Positions 1-8,942 of a stretch of DNA of 64,000 nucleotides are shown here, one piece after another. How positions within the stretch are numbered: position 1 is the first letter of the stretch; each line of letters begins with the position of its first letter. This DNA is from Deltaproteobacteria bacterium (GTDB lineage: Bacteria; Bdellovibrionota_C; UBA2361; JAGFJO01). Where the stretch lies: NCBI GenBank assembly GCA_024102635.1, contig JAGFJO010000089.1:1-64000 (forward strand), given 5' to 3'. A program made the translations under genes and the position numbers. The notes beneath the pieces were generated by a model. The model saw only the letters and a program-made list of their open reading frames with translations. It was not told the DNA's origin and did not search any database.

Positions 1-945
1 CGCGACGCCACGCTTAAGCTGCTGAAAGGATCGCATGCGGTACTTAGCGCTTTGCCCTATTACTGCAATCTCGAAGTAGCCACATTAGCCGACAAAACAA
101 AGATTCATTACTTTGATCTCACAGAAGATGTTCAGACGGCAAAAGAGATCAATGACCTTGCAAGAAAGTCGCGCTCCGGAAAATGCTTTATGCCGCAGTG
201 CGGCCTTGCTCCGGGCTTTATAAGCATAGCAGCCTCGTATCTTATTAACTCATTCGTTGAAGTTGATACCGTCAAGATGCGGGTCGGTGCGCTGCCTATC
301 TATCCAAGCAACCGCCTGAAATACAATCTAACCTGGTCAACAGAGGGGCTGATAAACGAATACGGCAACCCGTGCCAAGTAATAGATGACGGACAGCTTT
401 TATGGACTTTGCCTCTTGAAGGCTACGAGCGTTTCTCTCTGGACGGAGTTGAGTACGAGGCTTTTAACACCTCGGGCGGTCTCGGGACACTGTGCGAAAC
501 AATGCAGGGACGGGTGCGCAAGCTCGATTATAAATCAGTGCGGTACCCGGGGCATCGAGATCTCTGTGCTTTCCTAATGCAGGATTTGCGGTTCAACACA
601 GATCGCGAAACTCTGCGAAAAGTATTTGAAAGAAGCATCTCAACCACCGCGCAGGATAAATGCTTAATCTTTATTAATGTGGTCGGAACAGTTAAAGGGC
701 GCCTAAAGCAGCGCACCTACGCCAGCACAGTTTACAATAACATCATCCACGGCGAGCATTACGGAGCGATCCAGATAACCACCGCTTGCGGTATCTGCGC
801 GCCGCTAGACTTGGTGCTGAATGGAAAGATTAAAAAGAAGAAGGGCTTCCTAAAAGCCGAGGATATTCCCTTAATGGAGTTTTTAAATAACCGCTTCGGG
901 AAGTACTACCGGGACGATAAAGCTCTGATGGGAATCGCGGTGTAG
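1..945 (+). CDS. Saccharopine dehydrogenase-family oxidoreductase, 5' end outside window
   Basis: The frame is open from base 1, so the N-terminal Rossmann part lies upstream of the window. The visible 314 residues include the family signature SALPYYCN near the start and a GLAPGF loop at about residue 75, as in lysine 6-dehydrogenase and saccharopine reductase-like proteins. These NAD(P)-dependent enzymes act on saccharopine, lysine or related amino acids. Only the substrate/dimerisation part is seen here, so the substrate is open. It ends 12 bp before a convergent class III aminotransferase, and the pair would suit lysine or ornithine catabolism, but that link is inferred. An internal TTG at 52 is not the real start. 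Confidence 0.85.
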   Translation, partial: RDATLKLLKGSHAVLSALPYYCNLEVATLADKTKIHYFDLTEDVQTAKEINDLARKSRSGKCFMPQCGLAPGFISIAASYLINSFVEVDTVKMRVGALPIYPSNRLKYNLTWSTEGLINEYGNPCQVIDDGQLLWTLPLEGYERFSLDGVEYEAFNTSGGLGTLCETMQGRVRKLDYKSVRYPGHRDLCAFLMQDLRFNTDRETLRKVFERSISTTAQDKCLIFINVVGTVKGRLKQRTYASTVYNNIIHGEHYGAIQITTACGICAPLDLVLNGKIKKKKGFLKAEDIPLMEFLNNRFGKYYRDDKALMGIAV

Positions 946-957
946 GCTGCGACACGC

Positions 958-2163
958 TCAAACTAGCACCTGCCTAATCCTCTCAATCCCATAATCCAGC
1001 TCTTCTCTAGTAACCGTAAGCGGCGGAGCAAAACGTATCGTCTGTTCACGGGTGTCTTTAGCAAGCACCCCTAAATTTTTAAGCTCGATGCAGATTTTCT
1101 TGGCCTTACCCTCCGAGGGCTTGATGTCGAAACCGAAAAAGAGTCCGCGCGCGCGGATTCCATCTACTTTAGAGCTTTTTGCGGCTATCTCCCGCAAAGC
1201 TTTTTCGAAATGAGCGCCCAGGCCTTTTACCCGATCTCCCAAACCTTTCTCCTTAAGGAGATTGATCACCTCTCGCGCGATGGCACACGCAAAAGGATTA
1301 CCTCCGAAGGTGCTGCCGTGCGAGCCGGGGGTTAGTACCTCCATTATCTCCCTTGAGCTTGCTACCGCCGAGATCGGAACTATTCCACCGCCAAGCGACT
1401 TGCCGACTATGACCATGTCCGGATGAACTTTCTCATGATGGCAGGCAAAAAGAGTCCCGGTGCGGAAAAAGGCGCTCTGAATTTCATCTGCAATCATCAA
1501 AACATTTCTTTCGGTACAGAGTGCACGGAGATCACGAAGAAAGCCGTCAGGCGGAAATATTACTCCTCCCTCACCCTGCACCGGCTCAATTAGCACAGCC
1601 GCCGTTTCGGACGTAATGGCAGCTTTTACTTTATTGAGATCGCCGTACGGGGTCACCTTGAACCCGGGCGTGAAGGGGCCAAAATCCTCGCGGCTGGAAT
1701 CCGAATCGCTAAAACTTATAATTGTTGTAGTCCTGCCGTGGAAGTTCCCACTAAACGCAATTATCTCGGCTTTGCCAGCCGCTATTCCTTTACGCCTATA
1801 GCCCCAGCGGCGCGCTATCTTCACGGCGGTCTCGACCGCCTCCGCCCCCGAGTTCATTAGGACAACAGATTCCATTCCGCAAAGCTCGGCGAATTCGCTG
1901 CAAAAAAGCGAGAACTGGTCGTTGTGAAATGCTCTGCTTGTTAGAGTCAGCTTTTTAAGCTGCTTGATGGCAGCCTCTTCAAGTCGTGGATTGCAGTGCC
2001 CGAAGTTTAGCGCGCTATAGCCACTTAAAAGATCAAGGTAACGTTTGCCCTCAACATCGGTAACCCATGAGCCTTTGCCCTCGGAAATAACGACATCGAG
2101 CGGCGCATAGTTGTGAGCGCTAAACTTCTCCGACAATTGAATATAATCAGCTGAGCTTTTCAT
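958..2163 (-). CDS. rocD: Ornithine--oxo-acid aminotransferase (class III, PLP)
   Basis: It moves the delta-amino group of ornithine to 2-oxoglutarate, giving glutamate semialdehyde. The 401 residues match the usual length. The N-terminus has the ornithine aminotransferase pattern SAHNYAPLDVV followed by GKRYLDLLSGYSALNFGHC. Asp226 in ADEIQ should bind the PLP ring nitrogen and Lys255 in GKSLGGG should form the Schiff base; HGSTFGGNP follows. The loop after DEIQ reads SAFFRTG rather than the common GLGRTG, a small variation. It starts at an ATG at 2163, 39 bp downstream of the asnS stop, so it may be co-transcribed with asnS. A lysine or acetylornithine aminotransferase role cannot be excluded from sequence alone. 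Confidence 0.88.
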   Translation of the reverse strand: MKSSADYIQLSEKFSAHNYAPLDVVISEGKGSWVTDVEGKRYLDLLSGYSALNFGHCNPRLEEAAIKQLKKLTLTSRAFHNDQFSLFCSEFAELCGMESVVLMNSGAEAVETAVKIARRWGYRRKGIAAGKAEIIAFSGNFHGRTTTIISFSDSDSSREDFGPFTPGFKVTPYGDLNKVKAAITSETAAVLIEPVQGEGGVIFPPDGFLRDLRALCTERNVLMIADEIQSAFFRTGTLFACHHEKVHPDMVIVGKSLGGGIVPISAVASSREIMEVLTPGSHGSTFGGNPFACAIAREVINLLKEKGLGDRVKGLGAHFEKALREIAAKSSKVDGIRARGLFFGFDIKPSEGKAKKICIELKNLGVLAKDTREQTIRFAPPLTVTREELDYGIERIRQVLV

Positions 2164-2202
2164 GATCGTTTAAAAACTGCACTTTTAATTTACGCTCTGA
2201 AC

Positions 2203-3594
2203 TTAGAATTTAGCGTACCCCGGATGGCGTGGGAACGGAATAACATCACGAATATTCTGCATCCCCGTGACGTACATCAAAAATCGCTCAAATCCCATTC
2301 CAAAACCTGCGTGAGGCACACTGCCGAACTTGCGGAGCTCCAAGTACCACCAGTAGTTCTCCTCAGGAAGGTTCATCTCCCGGATTCTATCGAGCAGCAC
2401 ATCATGGCGCTCCTCTCTCTGCGAGCCGCCGATTATCTCGCCCAGCCGCGGCACCAAAAGATCCATCGCTCTTACCGTTTTGTTGTCTTCGTTAACCTTC
2501 ATGTAAAAAGCTTTAATGGTCTTCGGATAATCAATGATGAAAACAGGCCCTTTTACATGCTTATCGGTAAGGTAGCGCTCGTGCTCTGTCTGAAGATCAA
2601 TCCCCCACTCCACCGGAAATTCAAACTTCTCGCCGCTCTCCTTTAGGGCTTTAACAGCGCTTGTGTAATCCAAAACTTCAAAGCGCGATTCGGCCACCCT
2701 CTTTAGGTTCTCCAGCAAGTCCTTCTCGGCCCACTCGCGGGCCTGAAGGAATTCAAGATCAGCAGAGCATCTCTCAAGGAGGTGCTTGAGGAGAAATACA
2801 ATAAAATCCTGCGCCAGCTGCATATTCTCATTTAGCTGATAGAACGCAGCTTCAGGCTCAATCATCCAGAACTCAGAGAGATGCCTTGTTGTGTTGGAGT
2901 TCTCTGCTCGAAAGGTGGGGCCAAAGGTGTATATCTTTCCCAGCGCCAAGGCGAAGATCTCTCCTTCAAGCTGCCCCGAGACAGTAAGGTGCGCCTTCTC
3001 CCTAAAAAAGTCTTCGTGGTAGTTGATCTTCCCATCACTTTTCGGCGGACTTTCGATATCAAGAGTTGTCACCTGAAACATCTCGCCTGCGCCTTCACAA
3101 TCCGAAGTCGTGATTATGGGGCTATGAAGATTGTAGAATCCGCGCTCGTGAAAAAACTTATGTACTGCAAATGCCGCTTCGGACCTTATTCTGAAAACGG
3201 CTCCGAAAGTATTCGAGCGCGGCCTAAGGTGCAAAACCTCTCTTAAGAACTCTAAGGTGTGTCCCTTTTTCTGAAGAGGATATGTCTCGTCGGCTGCACC
3301 GATAAGCTCGAGCTCTTCGACTTGAAACTCAAACTGCTGCCCCTTAGCAGGAGAAGGAACTAGCTTTCCGCTTGCTTTCATTGCCGCGCCCGTCCCGATA
3401 CTCGCTGCGACGCTTTTGTAAGACTCTAGAGCCGGATCAATTACAAGCTGCAAGCCCTTAACGGAAGTGCCGTCATTAAGCTCGATAAATGTCACGCTCT
3501 TTGATTGCCGATGCGTGCGAACCCATCCGGAGAGAGTGTAGGCTCCGAGTTCAGCTTGACCTGCCAGGATAGTACCAATCGATGTAACGTTCAT
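2203..3594 (-). CDS. asnS: Asparaginyl-tRNA synthetase
   Basis: This class IIb synthetase charges tRNA-Asn in the cytoplasm. At 463 residues it is close to the 466 of the E. coli enzyme. An OB-fold anticodon-binding domain (about residues 15-110, beginning LSGWVRTHRQSKS) is followed by the class II catalytic core. Motif 2 is seen as FRAENSNTTRHLSEFWMIEPE, quoted in part as FRAENSNTTRHLSEF, and motif 3 as GFGMGFERFL at about residues 430-440. AspRS is excluded by the overall AsnRS pattern. The ATG start at 3594 fits the family N-terminus. It points away from the tRNA-Pro gene about 140 bp away on the other strand. Confidence 0.96.
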   Translation of the reverse strand: MNVTSIGTILAGQAELGAYTLSGWVRTHRQSKSVTFIELNDGTSVKGLQLVIDPALESYKSVAASIGTGAAMKASGKLVPSPAKGQQFEFQVEELELIGAADETYPLQKKGHTLEFLREVLHLRPRSNTFGAVFRIRSEAAFAVHKFFHERGFYNLHSPIITTSDCEGAGEMFQVTTLDIESPPKSDGKINYHEDFFREKAHLTVSGQLEGEIFALALGKIYTFGPTFRAENSNTTRHLSEFWMIEPEAAFYQLNENMQLAQDFIVFLLKHLLERCSADLEFLQAREWAEKDLLENLKRVAESRFEVLDYTSAVKALKESGEKFEFPVEWGIDLQTEHERYLTDKHVKGPVFIIDYPKTIKAFYMKVNEDNKTVRAMDLLVPRLGEIIGGSQREERHDVLLDRIREMNLPEENYWWYLELRKFGSVPHAGFGMGFERFLMYVTGMQNIRDVIPFPRHPGYAKF

Positions 3595-3737
3595 AAGATA
3601 AGATAGTTATTGCGTTACTTGCCACGGCAGAAGCGAAACGCTACACTGCCTGGCTGTTATTCTGTCATACTGCTTAGCAGTTACCAAGTCACGGGCAAAT
3701 TCCGCGGCTTTTGGATTAAGTAGTATTCCTTTCTTTT

Positions 3738-3812
3738 CGGGGTGTAGCTCAGCCTGGCTAGAGCACTAGTTTTGGGAACTAGGGGCCGGAGGTTCAAATC
3801 CTCTCACCCCGA
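3738..3812 (+). tRNA. tRNA-Pro (anticodon UGG)
   Basis: A 75-nt cloverleaf can be drawn by hand: a perfect 7-bp acceptor stem CGGGGTG/CACCCCG, D-arm GCTC/GAGC, anticodon stem CTAGT/ACTAG with loop TTTGGGA giving anticodon TGG, and T-arm GGAGG-TTCAAAT-CCTCT with one G-T pair. The discriminator base is A at 3812. No CCA is encoded. The UGG anticodon and the C1 start are typical for bacterial tRNA-Pro. A TAGTAT at 3721-3726 is placed well for a -10 box, but no convincing -35 is visible. Confidence 0.96.
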
Positions 3813-4292
3813 TTCTGGTCCAACGGCTGGCGCCGTTGGCACATCGGACTCGGAACGGCATTGGTTTGCTAATGCTACGAGAGGATTTGGACCGACGGGG
3901 GAGCAATGCGACCCGACTCCGCGCCTTCGCGCTACGTCGGGCAAGCCCGATTTCGACTACTAGCTTGCCTCAAGCTCGGTTCATGTCCAACGGCCTAGCT
4001 TCAAACCGCCACCTAAAGGTGGCGAGTCTCGCTTCTTAAAGGGGCGGATCCTCTCACCCGGATTTTTAAGGCCGGCCAGAGGCCAGCGCTGCACTTAAAC
4101 TTCCAGGTGGATAGCTCTGGTAGCAGGCGAGACAACGTTTGCCGCAATCACTGTTTCATTTTAACCCTTTACAGGATAAATGCGCATCTTTTGCCCCGGC
4201 AAATGTATCCCTTCTATTGTGAGGATCTGCGAATCCGCGTAATGCTTATCTTTGATAAGAGCTAGGAATTTTTTTCGGTTTTCTTTAGTCCG
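3813..4292. other. 480-bp gene-free, hairpin-rich tract after tRNA-Pro
   Basis: No credible gene is seen here. The tract holds several short perfect hairpins: CCAACGG/CCGTTGG (about 3819-3838), AGCTTG/CAAGCT (about 3962-3976) and CGCCACC/GGTGGCG (about 4008-4025). The 17 bases at 4048-4064 repeat the tRNA 3' end (3798-3814) with one mismatch, and GTCCAACGGC occurs both after the tRNA and near 3982. A stretch at about 3880-3890 is the inverse of the tRNA T-arm bases 3796-3806. This could be a decayed insertion at the tRNA end, or a structured RNA. Nearer the next gene, TTTGCC/GGCAAA (about 4190-4203) and CTTATC/GATAAG (4245-4259) are further small palindromes. Confidence 0.5.
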
Positions 4293-5057
4293 ATGGCGAA
4301 GAGTAAAAAGGCAACTGCTTTTCAGCGAATCGTAATTATCGGTTCCTTTCTAATAGTTGTTCAGCTTGTAATCTACTTCCTTTTTAACCGGGATAAACCG
4401 AATAGCGTGCGCGATGCCATCAATCGGCAGATCGAGCAGATGCCGGGCACACCGCGTGAAAAAGATATGAAAAGAATTCTGGCCGCGGTACATGACTATA
4501 GGCAGAAGACTCTTAAGTTTCCGCAGCATCTTGTAGAGCTCATACCGGACTACTTCGATTCAATACCGCTTGACCCGGATACAGGCGCGCCGTTCAAATA
4601 CACGCTCGTGAACAATTCTCCGCAGATTGGAGATAACGAAGATAAGAAAAAGGGACCGGAGACTGATGATGAAGCTATGCTTGCTGCATTAACAGCACAG
4701 GCTGAAGCGACTCCGTTTGTGTACGATCCTACCGGGAAACGCGATCCCTTTCGCCCCTTCAGCCTGGCGCCCCAACCAGGGGATCTCTCCAATAAGACTC
4801 CGCTCGAGAAGTACGGCATCGGGCAGCTGAAACTGACAGCCGTGCTTGGCGCGGGAGACGAAGGCTCCGCCATGGTGGAGAACTCGTTAGGTAAAGGATT
4901 CACTGTAAAGAAAGGCACCAAAATCGGTGTTAACGGCGGTGAGGTAATTGAGATTCTTGCCGATAGAATCCTGATTCTGGAAACAAGCACCGATTTCACC
5001 GGGGAGACGAAGACAAAAACGATTGAGATGCGCCTTCGCACCAAGGACCAGGAATAA
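4293..5057 (+). CDS. PilP-like protein with membrane anchor and pseudopilin-like segment
   Basis: The 254-residue protein has one membrane helix (about 12-31) and no lipobox. Residues 55-105 (DYRQKTLKFPQHLVELIP then SIPLDPDTGAPFKYT) resemble the globular part of GspG-type pseudopilins. Residues 140-250 match the PilP domain of type IV pilus alignment complexes: RDPFRPF, LEKYGIGQLKLTAVL, GFTVKKGTKIG and VIEILADRILI. PilP links the inner-membrane PilNO complex to the secretin PilQ. Here the usual pilMNOQ neighbours are missing; the only related neighbour is the AMIN protein at 7722. The arrangement suggests an atypical pilus or secretion-linked adaptor. The PilP match is good, the function inferred. 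Confidence 0.75.
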   Translation: MAKSKKATAFQRIVIIGSFLIVVQLVIYFLFNRDKPNSVRDAINRQIEQMPGTPREKDMKRILAAVHDYRQKTLKFPQHLVELIPDYFDSIPLDPDTGAPFKYTLVNNSPQIGDNEDKKKGPETDDEAMLAALTAQAEATPFVYDPTGKRDPFRPFSLAPQPGDLSNKTPLEKYGIGQLKLTAVLGAGDEGSAMVENSLGKGFTVKKGTKIGVNGGEVIEILADRILILETSTDFTGETKTKTIEMRLRTKDQE

Positions 5058-5074
5058 AGCTGCGCTCACCCTAC

Positions 5075-6598
5075 TCACATACAGTAACAGCTCTGTAGAC
5101 GCTCCAGTGACCTAAAGCCTATCGCTTCAGCTACATGCCGTTCATCAACCTGCGAAGCGCCCTCCATATCAGCAATACTGAACGATACGCGCAGTATCCT
5201 TACAAATGTGCGCGCGCTTAAACCTGTTTTCTTCGCCGCTTGCTCAAGAAGCCGCAGCGCGTGCGGCTTGATTCTGGCCATTGCAGCTATCTCTTCGCCG
5301 CTAAGAAGGGCATTCACCTTCCCCTGCCGCGATACTTGCAGCTTGCGGGCATGATGAACAATTTCTGCAGGCGAATCGAATTCTCCTCCCTCTCTTTTTG
5401 CTCCGGTAAGAGCTTCTACCGGCACTCCTGCCAGCTCGACATGGAGATCGATGCGGTCAAGGATGGGCTGCGACAGTTTCTTAAGATACGCGGCGATAGA
5501 GGAGCGTGAGCAGAGACAGCTATTTCCCTCAATACCGAGCCTTCCGCATGGGCATGGATTCATCGCCGCTATCAGCTGAAAACTCGCCGGGAAAGCAAGG
5601 TTAGCTTTTGCGCGTGATATGCATGCCAGTCCACTCTCCATCGGCTGCCGCAGCGCCTCAAGAGCGCTGCGCCTAAATTCAGGAAATTCATCGAGGAACA
5701 GCACGCCGTTGTGAGCGAGACTTATCTCACCGGGCTTAGGAATTGAGCCGCCGCCAATCAGCCCCGCATCGCTCACAAGGTGATGCGGATGGCGGTAAGG
5801 GCGGACGCCGCTTAAGTACCCTTCAACGGGAGCTCCGGCGACAGAGTGAATTTTTATTACTTCGAGCTTCTCGCAGCTTGAAAGCGGCGGGAGAATCGTC
5901 GGAAACCTCTGCGCCAACATGCTTTTGCCGCACCCCGGCGGCCCTATCATAAGAATGTTGTGCCCTCCCGCTGCAGCGATTGTTAGCGCCCTTTTTGCTG
6001 AGTGTTGGCCCCATACATCCGAGAATCCGTTCAAAATCGGCGCGTAAGGCGATGCAGCCGGCAAGGGATCTTCTTTCCGCTCAGGAAGCTCTCGGCCTTT
6101 AAGATAGGCGATCAGCTGTGCTAATGAGCTTACCGCCGTGATTTTGATGCCAGGAAGAAGTTCCGCCTCGCGCTTATTCTTAAGCGGAACGATTACCTCT
6201 TTTATTCCGCGCTGAAGAGAGTTGATTGTAAGAGCAAGTATGCCGCGCACCGGTTTGATACGGCCGTCAAGCGCAAGCTCTCCAAAAAAACTTCTGTCTT
6301 TTACCTCGGGGTAAGATACTGCTCGGGCGGCAACCAGTACTCCAATAGCTATTGGAAGATCAAAATGCGCTCCCTCCTTTCGCACTTCGGCCGGCGAAAG
6401 GTTAACCAGCACATCGCCCTTAACACTAACTCCCGAGTGGCGCATCGCCGTTTGAACGCGGTCTTTTGCCTCTCTGACAGCGCTGTCGGCGAGTCCAATT
6501 ATCGAGATTCGCCTCTGCCCCTTCTTAAGGTGCACCTCGGCCTCAACGCTAAGCGCATCGATTCCCTGTATGGAGGCGGTTTTAATTCTCGCGATCAC
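5075..6598 (-). CDS. comM: YifB/ComM-family Mg-chelatase-like AAA+ ATPase
   Basis: ComM-family hexameric helicases promote branch migration during integration of incoming DNA. The Walker A GPPGCGKS lies at about residues 219-226, Walker B as LFLDEFPEF, and a zinc-binding pair CPCGRLGIEGNSCLCS follows. The N-terminal Lon-substrate-like domain begins IKTASIQGIDALSVE. I place the start at GTG 6598, which gives 507 residues, nearly the 506 of E. coli ComM; an upstream in-frame TTG at 6649 adds an atypical leader. The gene converges on the PilP-like gene with a 17-bp gap. A role in transformation would fit the comEC core elsewhere in the window, an inference. Confidence 0.93.
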   Translation of the reverse strand: MIARIKTASIQGIDALSVEAEVHLKKGQRRISIIGLADSAVREAKDRVQTAMRHSGVSVKGDVLVNLSPAEVRKEGAHFDLPIAIGVLVAARAVSYPEVKDRSFFGELALDGRIKPVRGILALTINSLQRGIKEVIVPLKNKREAELLPGIKITAVSSLAQLIAYLKGRELPERKEDPLPAASPYAPILNGFSDVWGQHSAKRALTIAAAGGHNILMIGPPGCGKSMLAQRFPTILPPLSSCEKLEVIKIHSVAGAPVEGYLSGVRPYRHPHHLVSDAGLIGGGSIPKPGEISLAHNGVLFLDEFPEFRRSALEALRQPMESGLACISRAKANLAFPASFQLIAAMNPCPCGRLGIEGNSCLCSRSSIAAYLKKLSQPILDRIDLHVELAGVPVEALTGAKREGGEFDSPAEIVHHARKLQVSRQGKVNALLSGEEIAAMARIKPHALRLLEQAAKKTGLSARTFVRILRVSFSIADMEGASQVDERHVAEAIGFRSLERLQSCYCM

Positions 6599-6859
6599 GG
6601 CTGCATTAATAATCGCTAACCGGCCTAAAAAGTTTCTTAGGACGAGCAAGGAATTGGCCTGCTTCCTGCATTTTAGAGAGTGGGCGGAAAGGCCTGCGGC
6701 TCAGAAGCACAGCCTGAGCAGGTTAATGTGTTTGGGGCATCTTAAAAAGTAGCAAGGTCAATAAGTTATGATGCCGGGCCAAGTCCGCCCCCCGACTCAG
6801 GTATAAGCGGCTTTTAATGGAAGGTACGGAATTGCCTTCAATGGGAATATTTTTCCGCT

Positions 6860-7609
6860 ATGGCGAACGTTGAAACAACTGAAATTTGGCGTCAAATTCC
6901 TCCTGAGGAGAAATTCTCGCTGCTTTCTAGGGCGCACTCAAAAGGAATCGCCTCCGCCATAATCACAATTGTTGTCGCTTGTACCTTTGCAATCAGTCTG
7001 CACAATGCATGGCTAATGTGGGGTGCAATTGTGGTTTCTCCAATTATCTTTCAATTAGCTGCGGGCAAAGCTTGGCGAGACCTCCGTCCCCGCCTGGTGC
7101 TCGAATACCTGGCCGCAAGATCTGCTGCGAGGCGGTATGCCTTTACGGCCGGCTCAAGAGACCTGGCAATCAACTTCCTTTTCCGCGGCCGTATGGAGCT
7201 GACCAAAGAGAATACGGAAGAGGACCCGATGGCTGCGCTAGAAGCAAGCCTGGAGAACCCGGGAGAGATCGATGTGTGGATTGGGCTTTTCGGAGATGCC
7301 GTGGTGCTGATGTCTGAGCGGGCGGGCGGCGCGCACTGCGAGCTTGCGCAGGTGCTAGGACACAAAATCGAGCTTGAATCACGAAGCCTGGATGACAAGG
7401 GGGACTACTCTAGCAATAAAGAGCTATACATAACTGCTCTACCTGAGCGCGGAGCGTCTGCTCCGAAAAAATATAGAATCACCAGTGACGCTCCAGCAGC
7501 TCTGATTGTATTTGAGAAGCGGCTGCAAGTATTTCTGGAGAGAGCCCGCGCAGAAGCCGACAAGGAGGCCGCGCGGCTTATAAGCGGCGGTACCATCGGA
7601 ATAGAATAA
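6860..7609 (+). CDS. Unrecognised two-helix membrane protein
   Basis: I do not recognise this 249-residue protein. Two hydrophobic helices (about residues 31-48 and 52-68) sit near the N-terminus, followed by about 170 residues of mixed charged sequence that probably form a cytoplasmic domain ending in an Arg/Glu/Ala-rich helix (FLERARAEADKEAARLI). No catalytic motif is visible. The ATG at 6860 is used; no strong Shine-Dalgarno is seen. It diverges from comM over about 260 bp, which contains an imperfect hairpin at 6693-6722, and precedes the AMIN protein by 112 bp. It may belong with the AMIN gene in an envelope unit, but that is only positional. Confidence 0.75.
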   Translation: MANVETTEIWRQIPPEEKFSLLSRAHSKGIASAIITIVVACTFAISLHNAWLMWGAIVVSPIIFQLAAGKAWRDLRPRLVLEYLAARSAARRYAFTAGSRDLAINFLFRGRMELTKENTEEDPMAALEASLENPGEIDVWIGLFGDAVVLMSERAGGAHCELAQVLGHKIELESRSLDDKGDYSSNKELYITALPERGASAPKKYRITSDAPAALIVFEKRLQVFLERARAEADKEAARLISGGTIGIE

Positions 7610-7721
7610 TCTTCCTCGTGACTCCCGCTACTACCCCGAATGCGCTCTAATAATTTCGGGCTGGCCGTATACTCCCGAGCGGATTAATATTAAATCGCTG
7701 AAAATATAATAAAAATTCCTG

Positions 7722-8927
7722 ATGTTAAGATATTGCACGCTTTCACTTTTTGCCTTTGTTCAGGTTCTGACGGCGCTCTGTTCTCAAGAGGCCTCTGCCT
7801 TGCCGCTTCCAGTCAAAGTAGAGGACGGAGTATCGACAATCGAGATTACTGAGAACCCCTTGACAAACGAGCTGTCGGTAACTGTCACCTCGCCTAAGAT
7901 TACCGGGAGCGCTTCGTTTGTGGTCGAAAACCCCACACGTATTGTAGGCGATATCGAAGGGATGAAAAGCACACGTAATCGCACCATTAAGATAGATAGC
8001 GGCTCCCTGGCATCCGCTCGGATACGTGCCGTTCGCGTTGGAGCACACGACGACAAATCCAGGGTGGTTGTGGACGTAATAGGAAGCGCCATTCCTCGCT
8101 TTACCTGGTCACAGTCAGAGGGAACTGCAACGCTTAAGGTTAGCCTCTCTGAGACTCAGGCATCTGTGCCTGCTCTTTTAACCCCTTCAGCTCCGGACAC
8201 TACGAGCGCCGCACCAACTGAGTCTCCCGCAGTGATATCTGCGAAAAGAACACCAACTTCCCCTCCGGCCACTCCTACATCCAGAATTGAGGAGGCGGTA
8301 GATGACATGCCGGTTATTGAGGAGCTAATTCCTAAGGTTCCGAATCCGACACCAACCCATACGACAGCACCGACCTTTACAGCTACACCGGCTCCCTCGC
8401 CCACCTCAGTTAAGACGCCGACAGCCGCAAATACTCCGACCGCGACTTCTGGCAGTCCTGATATTCCTGTATCTCCTGCGGCGATGGCGGTAGCTACCTT
8501 AAACAGCGCCAAGCTGAGCGGCAAAGTGGCTCCCAAAGGCCAGCAGGAGGTTGTAGCGCTTGAGTTCGGTTATAGCGGCCGAACAGTGCTTCAGCCCACA
8601 ATAAAAATCAGGCTCGCTAAAAAGACCAGATTCGGCCTGCAAAAGCTCGATGATAGAATGTACAGGCTTGTAATTCCTGACTGCCGGCTGCTTCGGCCCC
8701 CGCTTAAACTTCCGCAGTTCCCACCGCAAGATTTTCTAGGATTTAACATGGTGTTGATGGAAGAGACTAGTGAAGGAGTTGAAGCGAAGATTGCAGTAGA
8801 GAGAAACGCGCGTATTACCGCTGCTCCCGCCGGAGACTCTATCTGGATTACACTTGCCGGAAAAGCCTCGCCGATTACAAAGTCGGCCCCTAACCCGAGA
8901 GCTCAGCGGCCGAGTGCGAGAAGGTAA
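7722..8927 (+). CDS. AMIN-domain envelope protein with Pro/Thr-rich linker
   Basis: A signal peptide covers about residues 1-27 (ending SQEASA). Residues 35-140 carry an AMIN domain (SASFVVENPTRIVGDIEG, IRAVRVGAHDDKSRVVVDV), the peptidoglycan- or pilus-associated module of PilQ and AmiC. A disordered stretch rich in Pro, Thr, Ser and Ala (about 150-265) leads to a second AMIN-like domain (about 270-385) that ends the protein. No secretin or amidase domain follows, unlike PilQ or AmiC, so it is probably a stand-alone periplasmic anchor. It could work with the PilP-like protein 2.7 kb upstream. The ATG at 7722 gives a normal signal peptide. Confidence 0.8.
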   Translation: MLRYCTLSLFAFVQVLTALCSQEASALPLPVKVEDGVSTIEITENPLTNELSVTVTSPKITGSASFVVENPTRIVGDIEGMKSTRNRTIKIDSGSLASARIRAVRVGAHDDKSRVVVDVIGSAIPRFTWSQSEGTATLKVSLSETQASVPALLTPSAPDTTSAAPTESPAVISAKRTPTSPPATPTSRIEEAVDDMPVIEELIPKVPNPTPTHTTAPTFTATPAPSPTSVKTPTAANTPTATSGSPDIPVSPAAMAVATLNSAKLSGKVAPKGQQEVVALEFGYSGRTVLQPTIKIRLAKKTRFGLQKLDDRMYRLVIPDCRLLRPPLKLPQFPPQDFLGFNMVLMEETSEGVEAKIAVERNARITAAPAGDSIWITLAGKASPITKSAPNPRAQRPSARR

Positions 8928-8942
8928 AAAGAGCTGCACCTT

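Noticed and set aside
3840..3900. A second, degraded tRNA-Ser-like sequence after tRNA-Pro
   Set aside because: A TTTGCTAA loop looked tempting, but the flanking bases do not form an anticodon stem or acceptor stem.
8156..8536. Gly/Val-rich minus-strand frame inside the AMIN gene
   Set aside because: It is the antisense of the Thr/Pro/Ala linker of the AMIN protein.
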